The notes under the pieces: generated by a model
What the model saw: the letters and a program-made list of their open reading frames with translations, nothing else
Told to the model about the DNA's origin: nothing
The model's database searches: none
Part shown: positions 11,421-22,636 of the stretch, one piece after another
Numbering within the stretch: the stretch's first letter is position 1
Layout: the number at the start of each line of letters is the position of its first letter
From: Apostichopus japonicus
Lineage: Eukaryota > Echinodermata > Holothuroidea > Aspidochirotida > Stichopodidae
Reading direction: 5' to 3'
DNA length: 64,000 nucleotides
Assembly (NCBI RefSeq): GCF_037975245.1
Contig: NC_092577.1
Span: 19,218,898 to 19,282,897 of the forward strand
Translations under genes and position numbers: made by a program

Positions 11421-12680
11421 CTAGTAGGCTGAACCCAATATAATATCAATACATTACATGTATAGAGATATTGTAACAGTAGGTGGGACTCTCTCTTCTC
11501 TTAAAAATTTGTGAGCGTCTTCATACAAAGTTCTTTTTCTGTGGAATTTAAAGAGCAAGCATGTATCATATAGGCCAACAAAAGTTACTATTTTTTATTC
11601 GAGAATGTTATCTCATTCAATGACTTTTTCACCGATTTATGTCCAAATCGGGCTGAAACACAATTGTCGCAAGCCTATTTTTCCACACGCTCCGAAACTT
11701 GTGTTATTGCGCAATCTTTAAACTCTTCGCAAAAGCGGTGAAATGCATTGTGGGAGCTTAGCCCAGCACTATATTTTAGTACACTGTGGCTTGGATATCG
11801 TCTGAAAATCCGTTTTAATATATATTCATAAAGCAGCAATCGAATTGCATCAAGCAAAACTTTGAACAAAAGAAGTTCAATACTCATTAAATATCTGTTT
11901 GCGACGATGTTGGACTCACAATGTGGATGAAATTCGGAAATTTGTTTGCCTCGGCTTGAAAAATAAAAACGAAACGGTCGATTGTTTAAAACAAGTTAAA
12001 GAATGATTTGTAGTTAAATTCGGAGTTGTTCCAGCATTCTGGGTTGAATTAAAGTGACATTTTGAAGGTTGCTCTTCTTAACGGGCATGAACGTATCCTA
12101 TCGTGGTTAAATGCATATGTATATGCACGTTACCATAGTGTGTAGCCTACACAGAAAATCTGCTTACTCGTCTGTTAGTAACATGTTATACCTTTTAATG
12201 AGTAGGGATGCACCTCAACTCGTAGTGCGTATTTCACAAAATATGCGCATACATGTACTTGCAAATTTTAATCAGTACTGAAAATACATGGGGCAATGTG
12301 TACAGATGCTAGACGCCGAATTCGAAGGTAGTCAACCCATTGATCTAATTCGTAAACTTACTCATGCATTGAGTTTCGATACTTCCTTAATGCTTACAAT
12401 AAACGAGATGAACGAAGTTACTCATCGTGAGTAGATTAAGAATGTTGTAGTTGGTCGAAATAATAACGTGACACGTACATTTACAGATTGTTTCCAAGTA
12501 TTAAGAGTGATCAACTAGTGATTGTACAACTCTTCATAGCGATTAAACTACCCGCCTCGTAATTGTGCGAACTGCCTTTCGTAGAAGTACTGCCCATGCC
12601 ATTCAGTTAGTACTATGTAGTACCAGAGCGACGCAACGACCAAGACATGCACGATAACACACAACTGCTCCTTCTAATTT
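11421..12680. other. No gene recognised
   Basis: Non-coding, AT-rich. I see no open frame with a motif and no repeat array. Confidence 0.45.
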
Positions 12681-12714
12681 ATGGACATATTTGTTGATAT
12701 TTTGGAAAATCAAG
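12681..12714 (+). other. Possible short first coding exon
   Basis: ATG at 12681 opens MDIFVDILENQ and is followed by a strong splice donor, CAAG|GTAAGT at 12715-12720. The exon would end in phase 1. I could not find a convincing following exon: the AG at about 12899 leads to an early stop. Only the donor and start support this. Confidence 0.2.
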
Positions 12715-13198
12715 GTAAGTTGTCATGTGTTTTGTTTAGTACTATGATGTATGTTATTTTTAAGTAGTTGAAATAAATAGTTTCGAATTTTGATGCAATT
12801 ATATCACATTATTCTGAACATCTTACTGATCATTAGCGGGAGACGCCTCGTGTTAAACTCTGCGGTTAGCCTAACGTATTGAGTCATGGTTCAACTACAG
12901 TTGTTAACCCAACACAATGATATGCCTGATTTTGGAAGCAGTCATTTCGTCCAAACAAAGTCAGCTTACAACAAACTGCCCAATGAGTGTAGCAAAGTTA
13001 GTGTTATTGCGGAAATACACGGCAAGAACCGAATTTCGCCTTTCCAAATAGTCAAAGGTAATGGCGGAAAAATATTACTAACAACATGATCATCACATGA
13101 CTACTGGCGTACTGCTGTGGAAGCAATCTCCATAGGCCTAAACAATTTACGTTTAATTTGACGTTCTCTTTGCACTGCAGCAATGCACTGCATTGAAC

Positions 13199-13300
13199 GT
13201 ATGTATGTATGTATGTATGTATGTATGTATGTATGTATGTATGTATGTATGTATGTATGTATGTATATGTGATCTTCCCGCAAGCAGGAACTCGCGAAAG
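13199..13300. repeat. GTAT microsatellite with a conserved 40-bp flank
   Basis: About 16 copies of GTAT (13199-13264) run into ATATGTGATCTTCCCGCAAG and then CAGGAACTCGCGAAAG. The 40 bases 13261-13300 are identical to 57231-57270, which also follow a GTAT array. Sequence outside the two blocks differs, so this is a mobile or dispersed unit, not a chance microsatellite. The flank contains an imperfect palindrome, TTCCCGCAAGCAGGAA. Confidence 0.9.
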
Positions 13301-13748
13301 ATGTAGGATCCAAGTGCATATTATAAGTGATACTGTAATAAGCCCACCACCTTAGGCCTACACGTACTGCCCAAGTTATAAAAGTAGTATGTGAAAGTAT
13401 TGGACACATTATTATGATGTCATTGGTGTGGTAACTACTGTGAATTGAACAATGTAGTCAGCGTTACCAGCGGCATATGCCCCAAAAAACGCTAGATTTG
13501 CAAAAGTAAAACCTCATGAACATATGTAATGTAGCCTATAACCTTCCATCACAAGTTGCACTTATTCATATCATAGACAGTTTTATGATTTTTTTAATAA
13601 ATTTCAAGTCATAATTGCTGAGAACCATAACAAAACAACTGTAGAATCAACAAAATGACAACTAATTTAGACGAAATTTAACTGCAAGAAACGATTCTCG
13701 TCTCAATCCGCGGTATAGTCAGGTGGCTTAGCAACAAATTTTAGGATT
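13301..13748. other. No gene recognised
   Basis: Non-coding spacer between the microsatellite unit and the 162-bp repeat. Nothing distinctive was seen. Confidence 0.45.
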
Positions 13749-14235
13749 AACGTTACCGGCCGGACAAAAGTACCAAATTTGACATGGAGTTTCTTTCCGA
13801 CCAATCTATTGATTTTATCCGTGGAACCCACTTGATCAGCTCGGATTTTTTAAGATGGCGGGCAAAATCCAAGATGGCCGCCCGAAAAAAAGGAAATGTC
13901 ATATATCTGGCTGTAAAAATCGGAGATGAACAAATGAGGGGTCAATTCAGGTGTTTCCGGGGTTCACTGAAACAGATGATGGTCATGGCATGTTGCTTGG
14001 GCAACCCATTTCCAAGATGGCGGCCAACATCCAAGATGGCTGCCAGAAAAAAAAGGAAATGTCATATATCTGGCTGTAAAAATCAGAAATGAACAAATGA
14101 GGGGTCAATTCAAGTGTTTCCGGGGTCACTGAAACAGGAGATGGTCATGACACGTTGCTTGGGTCACCCACTTCCAAGATGGTGGCCAGAATCTAAGATT
14201 GCCGCCTGAAAAAAAAGGAAATTTCATATATATTC
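13749..14235. repeat. Dispersed repeat with internal 162-bp tandem units, copy 1
   Basis: AAGATGGCGG-type unit starts occur at 13852, 14014 and 14176, a period of 162 bp. Each unit contains CCAAGATGGC, GGAAATGTCATATATCTGG, CAAATGAGGGGTCAATT and TTTCCGGGG. The leader AACGTTACCGGCCGGACAAA (from 13749) is shared with the second copy near 53.3 kb. The open frame across two units (13784-14092) arises from the repeat and is not a gene. Confidence 0.92.
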
Positions 14236-14381
14236 ATTCCCAGACCCCCTGTGCCCTTTACTGATTTCTTCACATTAAAGTTGGTACATTCTTAATTGGC
14301 CTCCCTGATTTGATTGAAAATTTTAGCTGGAAGAGTCCATTGTGACAATACTGAAATACTTTCTCAAGTCTTCAACTAAGA

Positions 14382-14537
14382 ATGGCGTCTTCTTCTTTCA
14401 GTCTTACTGATTCAGAAAATGTGTACACACAGCATTCAGGCATCTTCAGATGCTGCCATTGTAGATATGAGAGCAGAACTCGAATTAACCTTCTTAACCA
14501 TCTTCAAATGCTCCACTCAGGAGAACTGTGGAATTAA
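14382..14537 (+). pseudogene. C2H2 zinc finger N-terminus of a transposase-like gene
   Basis: ATG at 14382 opens about 51 codons with one complete C2H2 finger: FRCCHCRYES, then NHLQMLH (C-x2-C-x12-H-x4-H). A stop follows at 14535. One base out of frame, from about 14530, a second finger can be read (CGINHCEA, a stop, then KKHIRRKH; C-x4-C-x12-H-x4-H). A tandem finger region thus carries a frameshift and a stop. N-terminal C2H2 fingers followed by the body that starts near 14.8 kb are typical of a large family of transposase-like genes in fish and marine invertebrates. The fingers probably bound DNA. Confidence 0.55.
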
Positions 14538-14794
14538 TCATTGTGAAGCCTAATATAGCATTGTCAATTCTGTAAAAAAACATATAAGAAGGAAACATGG
14601 CAAGAACTATCTCCACACCTGTGGTTCAGAAAGCTCACCCCAAATTGGGAGCAGTCTCTCACAGCTATGTGAAGCTGAAGCTGATCAGGCTGAACATGAC
14701 ATATTTAACTTGGATGAAAATTGCATGCTGTTCCTAGTTCTACTGTAGATGCATGTACATCTGAAATCTTACAATTGCTTAAAGTATACAGCGA

Positions 14795-16436
14795 ATGTAT
14801 GTTTTCAAATGTAAGTTCAAACATTCATCTGCAGGCAGTGCAGGATGGAGAGAACCAAAATTGTTGCCAATGTCAGAGCACATTTTCAAGTTCAAACATG
14901 AACAAGCTATCTTTATTGACTCCTTACTTTTGAGTAGCTCAAACACAGACCAGGTTGCATTTGCAAAGGAACACTTAGATCATATTGCGGGAGTAGAGTA
15001 TGTTCTAGGACAGAAAAGTGGCAAAAATGATGTTGTCTATTACGTACCAGTCATGAAAACACCTTTCTCCCTATTGAAACATCCTCATGTTCTTGCAGAG
15101 GTTATAAATGGGCATAGGAGTAATACCCCTGGGTTATTAGGTGATTATTGTGATGTAAGTTTATTTGCGAACAGTGCATTATTTTCGAATGATGTGTGTT
15201 CCCTACAAGTGCAATTATATGTTGACGACTTTGAAACGGTAAATCCTCTTGGTACCTACACAAAAAAACACAAGCTCTGTGCTTGCTACTTTATCCTTGG
15301 AAACATACCACCAAGGTATAGATCAAAAGTGAAGCTTATCAATTTAGTTTGGTTGTGCAAAAGTGACTTCGTAAAATTATATGGTGTAGATAAAATTGTC
15401 TCACTTCTTATATCAGATGTAACCCTTTTAGAAACAGTTGGATTGCAAATAAAAGTACATGGTGTAACAGAAGTGTTCAGAGGTACTGCTACCATGATAG
15501 TGGCAGACAATCTAGCTAGTCATGGCATTGGTGGTTTCAATGAGAGTTTTTCTGGGTTTAGGATCTGCAGGTTTTGCATGTGTACGTCACAGGAACTCGG
15601 TTATGGATATCCCCCTCGAAACATCGTAGAAAGGTCCTCATCTTCATATGATGACCATGTTAAACTTGTTGAAAATGATAATCAATTAAGAACCACTTAT
15701 GGAATAAGGAAAAACTCTCCATTTAATGACTTGAAGTACTATCATGTGACCAATGGACTGCCACCAGACTTAGCCCATGACTTGTTTGAGGGGATTTGCC
15801 CAAACACTTTCATTGATGTGAAATTGGTTCAAATTGAAAAAGTTAATGAAATCATTGATAGCTTTCGTTACCAGTTGTCAGACAAGTCCAGTAAGCCTTC
15901 ACCAGTATCTTTGTACGGTGGCCATGTAATTGTAAAACAAAAGGCAGCACAGATGTGGTGTTTCATGCGACTTTTATTTGTTTTGTTGGGCAATGTCACA
16001 TGAAAACGAACATTGGCAATTGCTTCTTTATCTTGTAGAAATATGTGATCTAGCTGCAGCTCCAGTTCAATTTCTGCCTATACCCTTTCTTACTTACAAG
16101 GGAGTGTGGCTGACTCCAAAAATGCATTACTTGCAGCATTATTCGAGGCAAATAGCTTATCTTGGTCCATTGTCCCACTGCTGGACTCTTCCATTTGAGG
16201 CCAAGCATAGCTTTTTTAAGAAGATTGCACATACCACTGAGAATATGAAAAATATTGTCTTCACATTACCTAATCGGCATCAATTAAGGCAAAGTGTTAC
16301 TTTGTCAAGTTCAGAAATTCTTGATGATGAACATAGCCACACTGGTGGCCATAATTTGCATGTGTCTGAGCTGCCTGTGCCTTTGCAGCTGGTGGTGACA
16401 AGACACTGGAAATTTAAGCAGCGTCTATACAGCTAG
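14795..16436 (+). pseudogene. Transposase-like protein, broken by a frameshift
   Basis: Frame one runs 14795-16003 and frame two 15978-16436; a one-base shift near 15990 separates FVLLGN from ENEHWQLLLYLVEI. Recognisable landmarks are FRGTATMIVADNLASHGIGG, a Cys cluster (FRICRFCMCTSQE), LPPDLAHDLFEG, LTPKMHYLQHY, and PFEAKHSFFKK. The LPPD..HD..EG and FEAKHSFFK boxes recur in a family of uncharacterised transposon proteins that I associate with CACTA/EnSpm-like or Plavaka-like DNA transposons; that superfamily label is from memory and uncertain. The conserved acidic residues are present, but the frameshift and the broken zinc-finger region upstream mean it is inactive. C2H2 fingers lie upstream and a second gene part downstream in the same orientation. 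Confidence 0.6.
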
Positions 16437-16924
16437 GGCTGTACAAATAATGAATCGAGAATTTTCTGTTGGATGTTATCTTGTCACTGATATTCAGCAC
16501 AGGTTGTGTGAATTGAAAGTGATACTCAGTTGTCCATTTTATCATTGAAGGAATGGAGACACTTTCCTTTGATATGCATTACCATGCATATGCAGTGTGC
16601 AAACCTGAAAGCAGCCGTCTAAGTATTTTGACTCCAAAAGAATTGGCAGATTCATATCCCTTACCTTTGTATACGTGCAGCATGGACAAGATCAGGAAAA
16701 ATTGATCATTATGAAGTACAAACTTCATGAGGAATTAAGTTGACTAAAACTATTTATCACAGTCTACTAATAGTATTTCAAGCAAATTGGTGGGCAGTTC
16801 ATCCTTGCTTAATGTTTGATGCAGTTTTCAGACTGAGGTACTTTTCATTTCACTCTTCAGATGGTATTTTAAAGTCACTAGCATAAATATTTATATGCTT
16901 TGAAAGATTTGACCAACGTTTTCA
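16437..16924. other. Spacer between the two parts of the transposon unit
   Basis: AT-rich DNA with no clear gene, between the transposase-like frame and the second frame set. The following open frame at 16925-17131 shows no motif I recognise but could be a degraded exon. Confidence 0.4.
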
Positions 16925-17084
16925 TTGTTTCAACAGATGCAAGTTTGCATCAGCTTTGCAAAGCATGAAGCTTTCCTAGAGATGCTCACTGCCTGCTCTA
17001 ATGTTACTGACACTAAAATTCTTGACAATGATTCAATTGTCTTTTACAACGTTGAGGCATTCCTAAACATTATAAACACAGTAC

Positions 17085-17650
17085 TTGAAAGGTTTTCTGG
17101 AGCTCGAGTCCATTTTAGAAACGGGGACTAAAATGACTTTCACATGTCATATTGCTCATGGAGATACAAAGAAAATTGTCAAATTTTCTGATAATTTGCC
17201 TGAGAATATCATAGCAGAAATAAGAAGGGCATTTGGTCTCTATAGTGATATTTGTAGCCTTTCAAACCCCATAAAACTACAAAAATATGAAGAGGAATGG
17301 AAGGACTGGGTTGATGTAGGTGCTTCAGTTGTGTAGTTGCAGCAGGGCATGAAGATTAAAGTTGTCTCAGTCAGTACACCATTTAGCCCCCTAGAGGATG
17401 TCCATTCACTGGGATGAACATCTACCGTTTTGTTGGAAGATAGTAGTCCAAGTTGTGATGATGAATTTGAATCATTGTCCACGGTATTTGAGATACCATT
17501 GATATCATGCCTTTCAAGCAGTCGTGCCTCTTCTCCAGTGAGCGATTGTGACACTACAAGGACATATTCGCCTTTGGTATCTACACCACCATCAGCAACC
17601 ACAACAGCAACCATGTCAGCACAAAGCCATGATAAGTCACATGAACATTT
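17085..17650 (+). pseudogene. Partner gene of the transposon: N-terminal PB1-like part
   Basis: From about 17130 the frame reads MTFTCHIAHGDTKKIVKFSD, then NLPENIIAEIRRAFGL. This is a ubiquitin-fold or PB1-like start, as in the SAMD3-like proteins encoded beside such transposases in fish. The same frame continues through stops at 17334 and about 17415 into a Ser/Thr/Asp-rich stretch (SSPSCDDEFESLSTVF, then SSRASSPVSDCDTTRTYSPL), which is also the expected linker. It ends at a good splice donor, CATTT|GTGAGT (17651-17656). Two in-frame stops mark it as decayed. The C-terminal part expected after the linker is not downstream in the next kilobases; a matching piece lies at 31.7-32.9 kb. Confidence 0.45.
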
Positions 17651-17656
17651 GTGAGT

Positions 17657-18690
17657 GGTTCTTGTGATTAATTCATGTTTTGAGTAGAGAACAGTATATT
17701 TCATATACCTGTAATGGGTGCAATGTATAAAGTCATCACAAACACAGTGCAGCATCTCCCTTTGTAGTTGCAAGGGAATCATGTGTAATTCTCATAAGGT
17801 GGGGAAATTTTGATATGAAGAAGCTTTAAAATGACTGACATGTTGGGTCCATTAAATTTGTGGGTCCTAGGCTGAATTTGTTTGATTCAGTTAGTATTTA
17901 GGTGTTCACTATTTTTATCAAAACTCGACATTTCCCATGTGCAACATATGGCGTAAATAGAGGGGGGTGGGGGAAGCTCCCTTCAGAGCTTTTGCCCCCT
18001 CCACCTCCAGCTTGCCCACCCAAAAAGAGGTCAGTTGTGCTAGCTTTAGGCCAGTATTGCCCATTGGAGCAACCCTCCCAACCCTTTCTCCTAGATCCAA
18101 CAGTGGTTATGTCACTGTGTGCATCGTCATTTTTTTTTAATATGCAGACAGTATATGCTGACAATATTGCTGCATTTTGATGACCCAAATACAGGCAGCC
18201 GGTAATGAGCACTGTAACATGTATATGTTTTTATAAATTTCTTTCTATGTATACACCTTGAGAAATGTTTTGCCGAAAGAGTTTGAACTACCTACTATAC
18301 CAACAAGAATAGTGACGAAAATGAAGAATGGAAATTTTCCAGATGAAAGGGAAAGAAGGCTTATCATCAGCTGCTTGTTTAACGAAATGTTGGGTTTTGA
18401 GTGTACAGTTCAATTTTCCTTTAAAATATAGTTCTATCTGAGCCATACTTAACACCATTTTAAACCTAAGTCAATATTACTAGCAGACTTCCCTCATCCT
18501 GAAATACATTCATTACAATAATATCCCTCAAAATTTGTGATTAGTCAGAGGTCACATTACTGTAATGAGCACAAGGCAAATTCCTTGCCGGCATTCTACC
18601 GTGTCTAGTATGCCCTGGTAATCTTTTAACACTGTACACCCTCAGTGACCCCCTTCATTTGAGACCACTTACTTCCCAAAGTGGCCCCTG
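17657..18690. other. No gene recognised
   Basis: Non-coding sequence following a splice donor; may be intron of the decayed partner gene. A GC-richer patch at 17960-18030 has short overlapping open frames on both strands and no motif. Confidence 0.4.
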
Positions 18691-19180
18691 ACGCGACCTC
18701 GGGGAGGGTGGCGGGTACAACCCGCCACCCGCAGAGCAGGAAAAATCGCCGCTAACAAAGACTGCTGACGCCTCCAGGCGGAGGGTGGAACCCACCCCGA
18801 ACAGTCAGGGTGGGGGTCCGCCCTCCGTCACCCCGTAGGCGTGCCTCCCCCTACACTTACATAGGCCTAATTGAACAAGGGGACGAGGCCCATACTGCCT
18901 TAGATGGTAAAGAGTAACTTGGTATACCAAAGTAAGGAAACAACACTCACCGATAGACAAGTAGCCGCAGGCGACCCAGTGGGTGGCGATGTCTATCGAC
19001 GAGAACGCGAGGAGTCATGAGTCAGGTGAACGACCGCTCCCCCGTCCGGCTGCGTCCCACCTCCCTCGGGGAGGGTGGCGGGAAATGGAGACAGGTAAGT
19101 GGGTCACTCGTAAATATATCAAGCAGAAGTTTTATAATATTTACTTCGTTTCCCCCCTTACCTGTCTCCCCACAGCCTAA
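18690..19180. repeat. GC-rich block with direct and inverted repeats
   Basis: The composition changes sharply to GC-rich. CTCGGGGAGGGTGGCGGG occurs near 18698 and again near 19067, and GGGTGGCGGGT is followed by its complement ACCCGCCACCC. GGAGACAGGTAAG (19087-19099) is matched by CTTACCTGTCTCC (19157-19169) as a perfect 13-bp inverted repeat. The block abuts a tyrosine recombinase fragment. DIRS-type elements carry GC-rich inverted and split repeats, so this may be the element's 3' end. The inner part also looks like an 80-bp intron on the plus strand (GTAAGT to CCCCACAG). Confidence 0.5.
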
Positions 19181-19239
19181 GCACCGAGTGGCACTGCCCG
19201 ATTGTGGGAGGACCGAGGGGTGGGACCCCCGGACCTCGT

Positions 19240-19420
19240 ATCACCGAGCGACCAAAGCCAAATCGGCCTTTTCACAAGTAGCAGGCGACGAAGCGATTAA
19301 AGTCTTCCACGCCGTCGTCTTGCAGATGTCCACTATCGGAAAGCCTGCGAACAGGGCTGTAGAAGCAGTGAAACCCCTGCTGTTGTGAGCCATGGATCTG
19401 CCTGGACCTGTAGCCAGAGG
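19240..19420 (-). pseudogene. DIRS-like tyrosine recombinase C-terminus, frameshifted
   Basis: On the minus strand the frame reads SMAHNSRGFTASTALFAGFP, then IVDICKTTAWKT. HNSR fits the H-x-x-R box of tyrosine recombinases, and the following alanine-rich helix and AAxWK-type segment fit DIRS-type recombinases (..TRG.A.S.A...G.P...I...A.W). After WKT the expected F.(S/A)HYL can be read only in another frame as RFVACYL, with the catalytic Tyr codon at 19280-19278. The enzyme would have joined circular element DNA into the genome. Only the last ~60 codons are present, and a frameshift separates the Arg box from the Tyr. The identification rests on these short motifs. Confidence 0.5.
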
Positions 19421-19863
19421 GCGGATGGTTTCCAGCAAACAGCGGGACACAAGCACAAATGTTATTGGACCACTATACTCATGAGAGAAAAGACCTTTTG
19501 GATAATTACTTACACTGTGGGCATGCTGTCCGTGAGAACATTTGCTATGTATGTTATTGTTGCTATTATATAACTTGCTGTTAGATCTATTTTCTTGTGA
19601 ATCCAAACTGCTTCACATTTGCTTTAAGCCACCTTCTTTACAAGCTTTAAATAACCATACAATGACTTCATCACTTTCCAGCATTGTAGCCATTGCAGAG
19701 ATATTTCTTGTTTGTGAAGGCAACCACACTGATCTAAAATCAAAATATCATGACTTTCAAATAAAAACAGCGAAATATATTTTATGTCGATAAATTTTGA
19801 TTGCGCAGGTATCCAACTTCAGAACAGTATAATGAAGTGGTTTCTTTACTCGTCCAAACTTTT

Positions 19864-21480
19864 GCTTTTTACGTGCTAACAAACGGACACGGACCAAAGG
19901 TCAACAAAATCAAAAACAAACCCAGTCTGTAAAGCAACAACTGAAACCCATCAATCTCTCACTAACGCAGCGTTTAACGTGACGCGAGAAGGGCACGGAC
20001 CCAAAGGCCAACAGAAGCAAAAGAAATAAAACACTACAAACAGGCCCCAAAAGCCAACCCCAAAGCACAAAGAGAAAATATTAAACCAACCTATATTATG
20101 TAACGACTACACAGCCCCCACACCTAACCAACTAACTCACTTCAAATTTCATCCGGGGAACGCGGTCCCGATAGTAGACGACAGGCTTGCGCCAGCGTCT
20201 ACGAAAGGCAGTGTCGGGAAGCCGTGCATGGTCCGCCTCCATGCGCAACCTGATGTCACTCTGCACGAGGGGGACAACATGCTCTGCCCTCCAGACGTCC
20301 CCATCGAAAACTAGGCGGCATCTGCTGTTCCAGATGTGTCTCCTGATGACAGCGGATCCCTAACCCAGGTTGGGCACACAGGGGGCAACAAACCATACAA
20401 AACAAAATCACTACTAATGGCCCACTGTGTGCAACCAATAACACCAATAACGAAGGCGTGAAACCAATCCCACACCAACCGGACAAAGGGACACTCCAGC
20501 AAAAGGTGTTGCATAGTCTCGATGGCTTTACAGCCCACACGGGGACAAATCCCATCACCTAATCGCCACCTGACTAGGCGAAAATGGTTAGTGATGAGGA
20601 TCCCATGTGCAATCCTCCACGCCAAGTCCCTGAGACGGCTATCTAGTGACTTGCAACACACAGACCGCCACACATCTGGAGAGATGGCGGTCCGGCAAGC
20701 CGACGGGCACACAGGCGCGAGCATTGAACGAAACAATGGTGGGTATAACACAGAGGGGGCCACGTTCAGCAGAACATGTGGCCCCTGACCCTCTTCTTTG
20801 ATTCTACGAAGAGAGTCCCCAATCTGAGTATAGACCCCGGAAGGGCGTGTCGCCTTTGGCCGGTTATTGGAAAAGGATCCGGGCCAGTGGTGTCGAAAAA
20901 GAAACCCACCGCAGTACCTAACAAAAAAACCAAAGGGAAACGAAGGATTTTCAAAAGCAAGAAAAACACCTTTCAAGAGGAGAAAGCGCAGTTTAGATGG
21001 TAGGTGTACCAAACCAAGCCCACCGCTCAAGGGGGTCTTATACAGAACGGTCCTTTTGACAAGGTTTGGTTTGCGCTTTCCCCAAATGAAATGAAAACTG
21101 ATCTTCTCCAGTCGCACCAAGGCACGATCCGGTGCGGCGATCACCGTACCAGGATACCAAAGGAGAGGAACAATAAACCTATTTACAACTGTAACCTTCC
21201 CAGGGAGGGAGAGCCACCTGTGACTGAATGTGTCGAGCCTTGCCTCCACCTGATCAGCCTTCTCGGCCCAAGTGGTGGCCTCCGGGGCACCATAACCTAG
21301 CCAGATGCCATTTACCTTGATCATGACATCTGACCAAGTAGCATCGAACGGGAGGGATTGGCCGCGCCAACCTCCCAATCGCAGCCCTTTGGTTTTGGAC
21401 TTTTCTCGTCTCTTCGTAATACCTTGGCTCCTCACCTCACAAAAGCCAGTCTTACTGCCTGTAACAACTCTCCTCATCTG
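19864..21480 (-). mobile_element. Tx1/L1-type LINE, 5'-truncated copy (ORF2 C-terminus and 3' tail)
   Basis: The minus strand 21477-20311 has one long open frame. It begins just after the catalytic part of the reverse transcriptase (KSKTKGLRLGGWRGQ, then VNGIWLGYG), continues with LSLPGKVTVVNRFIVPLLWY and FHFIWGKRKPNLVKR, and ends with LAWRIAHGILITNHFRLVRW and a Cys/His cluster (CPRVGC, then MQHLLLECPF). This is the post-reverse-transcriptase half of a Tx1/L1-type ORF2, including the zinc-binding region. The copy lacks the endonuclease and the YADD core, the usual 5' truncation of LINEs. Sequence 19864-20310 is shared with the copy near 54.4 kb and is its 3' tail. Confidence 0.8.
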
Positions 21481-22636
21481 TAGCTCTATCCTTTAATCCT
21501 ATTAGTCTTTACATGTGTAAGTAATCCCAGATGTGTACATGATAATTGGCTTCCCAGATGGATGTACCATATTCCGGTGGCATTGAAACCGTTCACAGTC
21601 CCACAGGGGCGTATCCAGGATTTTCCACTAGGGGGGCGTCAGGCATGAATGATCACCGTCCTGGGGGATGGGTCTAAGGGGAGGGGTGGACAATTTTGGC
21701 TTTCGAAGAAGGGCTGAAATGCAAAATGGTGCCATATGTGATCCATTTTTCGACCTTAATAATAAGCCAAATTTGTAGTAAAAATGGACACAAAATGCAC
21801 AATTTAGTATGGCTGGCATGTCACTTACTGTTTGTAAAACTTGTGACCGACTGGGAAATCTGGTGATTGCCAAGTTTCACCATCAAAGCCTTTAAGAAAT
21901 TTATGAATTTTGCTTTAGTTTATCAATGATTTACAACATGAAGTTTGGCAACAATAGCAAAATGGTCTGACTGTACAGTGGTTGCATTACTGCTAAATTT
22001 GACTGAAATTGATGCACAGATAATTACTTCTCTTCCATTGGGTTAAGAAATGGACGCTTGCGACTGTAGATGTTGACAATTTCATCATAGTCCAAGGCAA
22101 TGTCCTTATGGAAATACAACAGGATCAAGGCATCGAGGCGGTCTTCTAACATGGTACTGCGAACCTTTTTCGCCAGAACCTTTTCTTGGCAAACAAAAAA
22201 TAAAGCATACGGGAGGGGGGGGGGGGGGTTGAGCGATCACCGACATCTCACATAAAGGTCGTCACACAACATCGTTTTGCTCTTCTGAAAGAGTAAAAAC
22301 AAATTTCCTAAGTACATATCACAAAGTTGAATATATTATAAAAATTGGGTCAATTCATAGGTTATTCCGTTGCAAAGATGAAGTCCCGCGCAATAATTGA
22401 TGTTGCCATTTTTGTACTTACTAGCATAATGTGCGCTTCTTATTCAAATTAAATTGCTTACTTTTGCCAAATTGAAAATACACGATTTTTTTGGCGGGGG
22501 GAGGAGGGGAAGGTGGTCACAACTGTTGGAATTTATTGTGTACATCTACAATACTAAACTGCAACTTGAATTTGTGGTGATATGGTAGCATTGAAGCACG
22601 TTATTGATCTTCATATTTATACATGATTAGGCTATC
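21481..22636. other. No gene; candidate MITE end and poly-G run
   Basis: CACAGGGGCGTATCCAGGAT at about 21599 resembles the end of the TIR element at 41.3 kb (GGCGTATCCAGG shared). No partner end was found. A run of about 17 G with one interruption is at about 22210-22227, and a second G-rich patch is near 22495-22510. Confidence 0.4.

Noticed and set aside
13784-14092. 102-codon frame with two KMAARKK motifs
   Set aside because: It falls wholly within the 162-bp tandem units, and the same peptide appears at the second repeat locus.
19092-19176. Small plus-strand intron (GTAAGT to CCCCACAG) in a real gene
   Set aside because: The flanking exons have no recognisable protein, and the splice-like signals lie in the perfect inverted repeat. 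The minus strand gives a better explanation (recombinase end).
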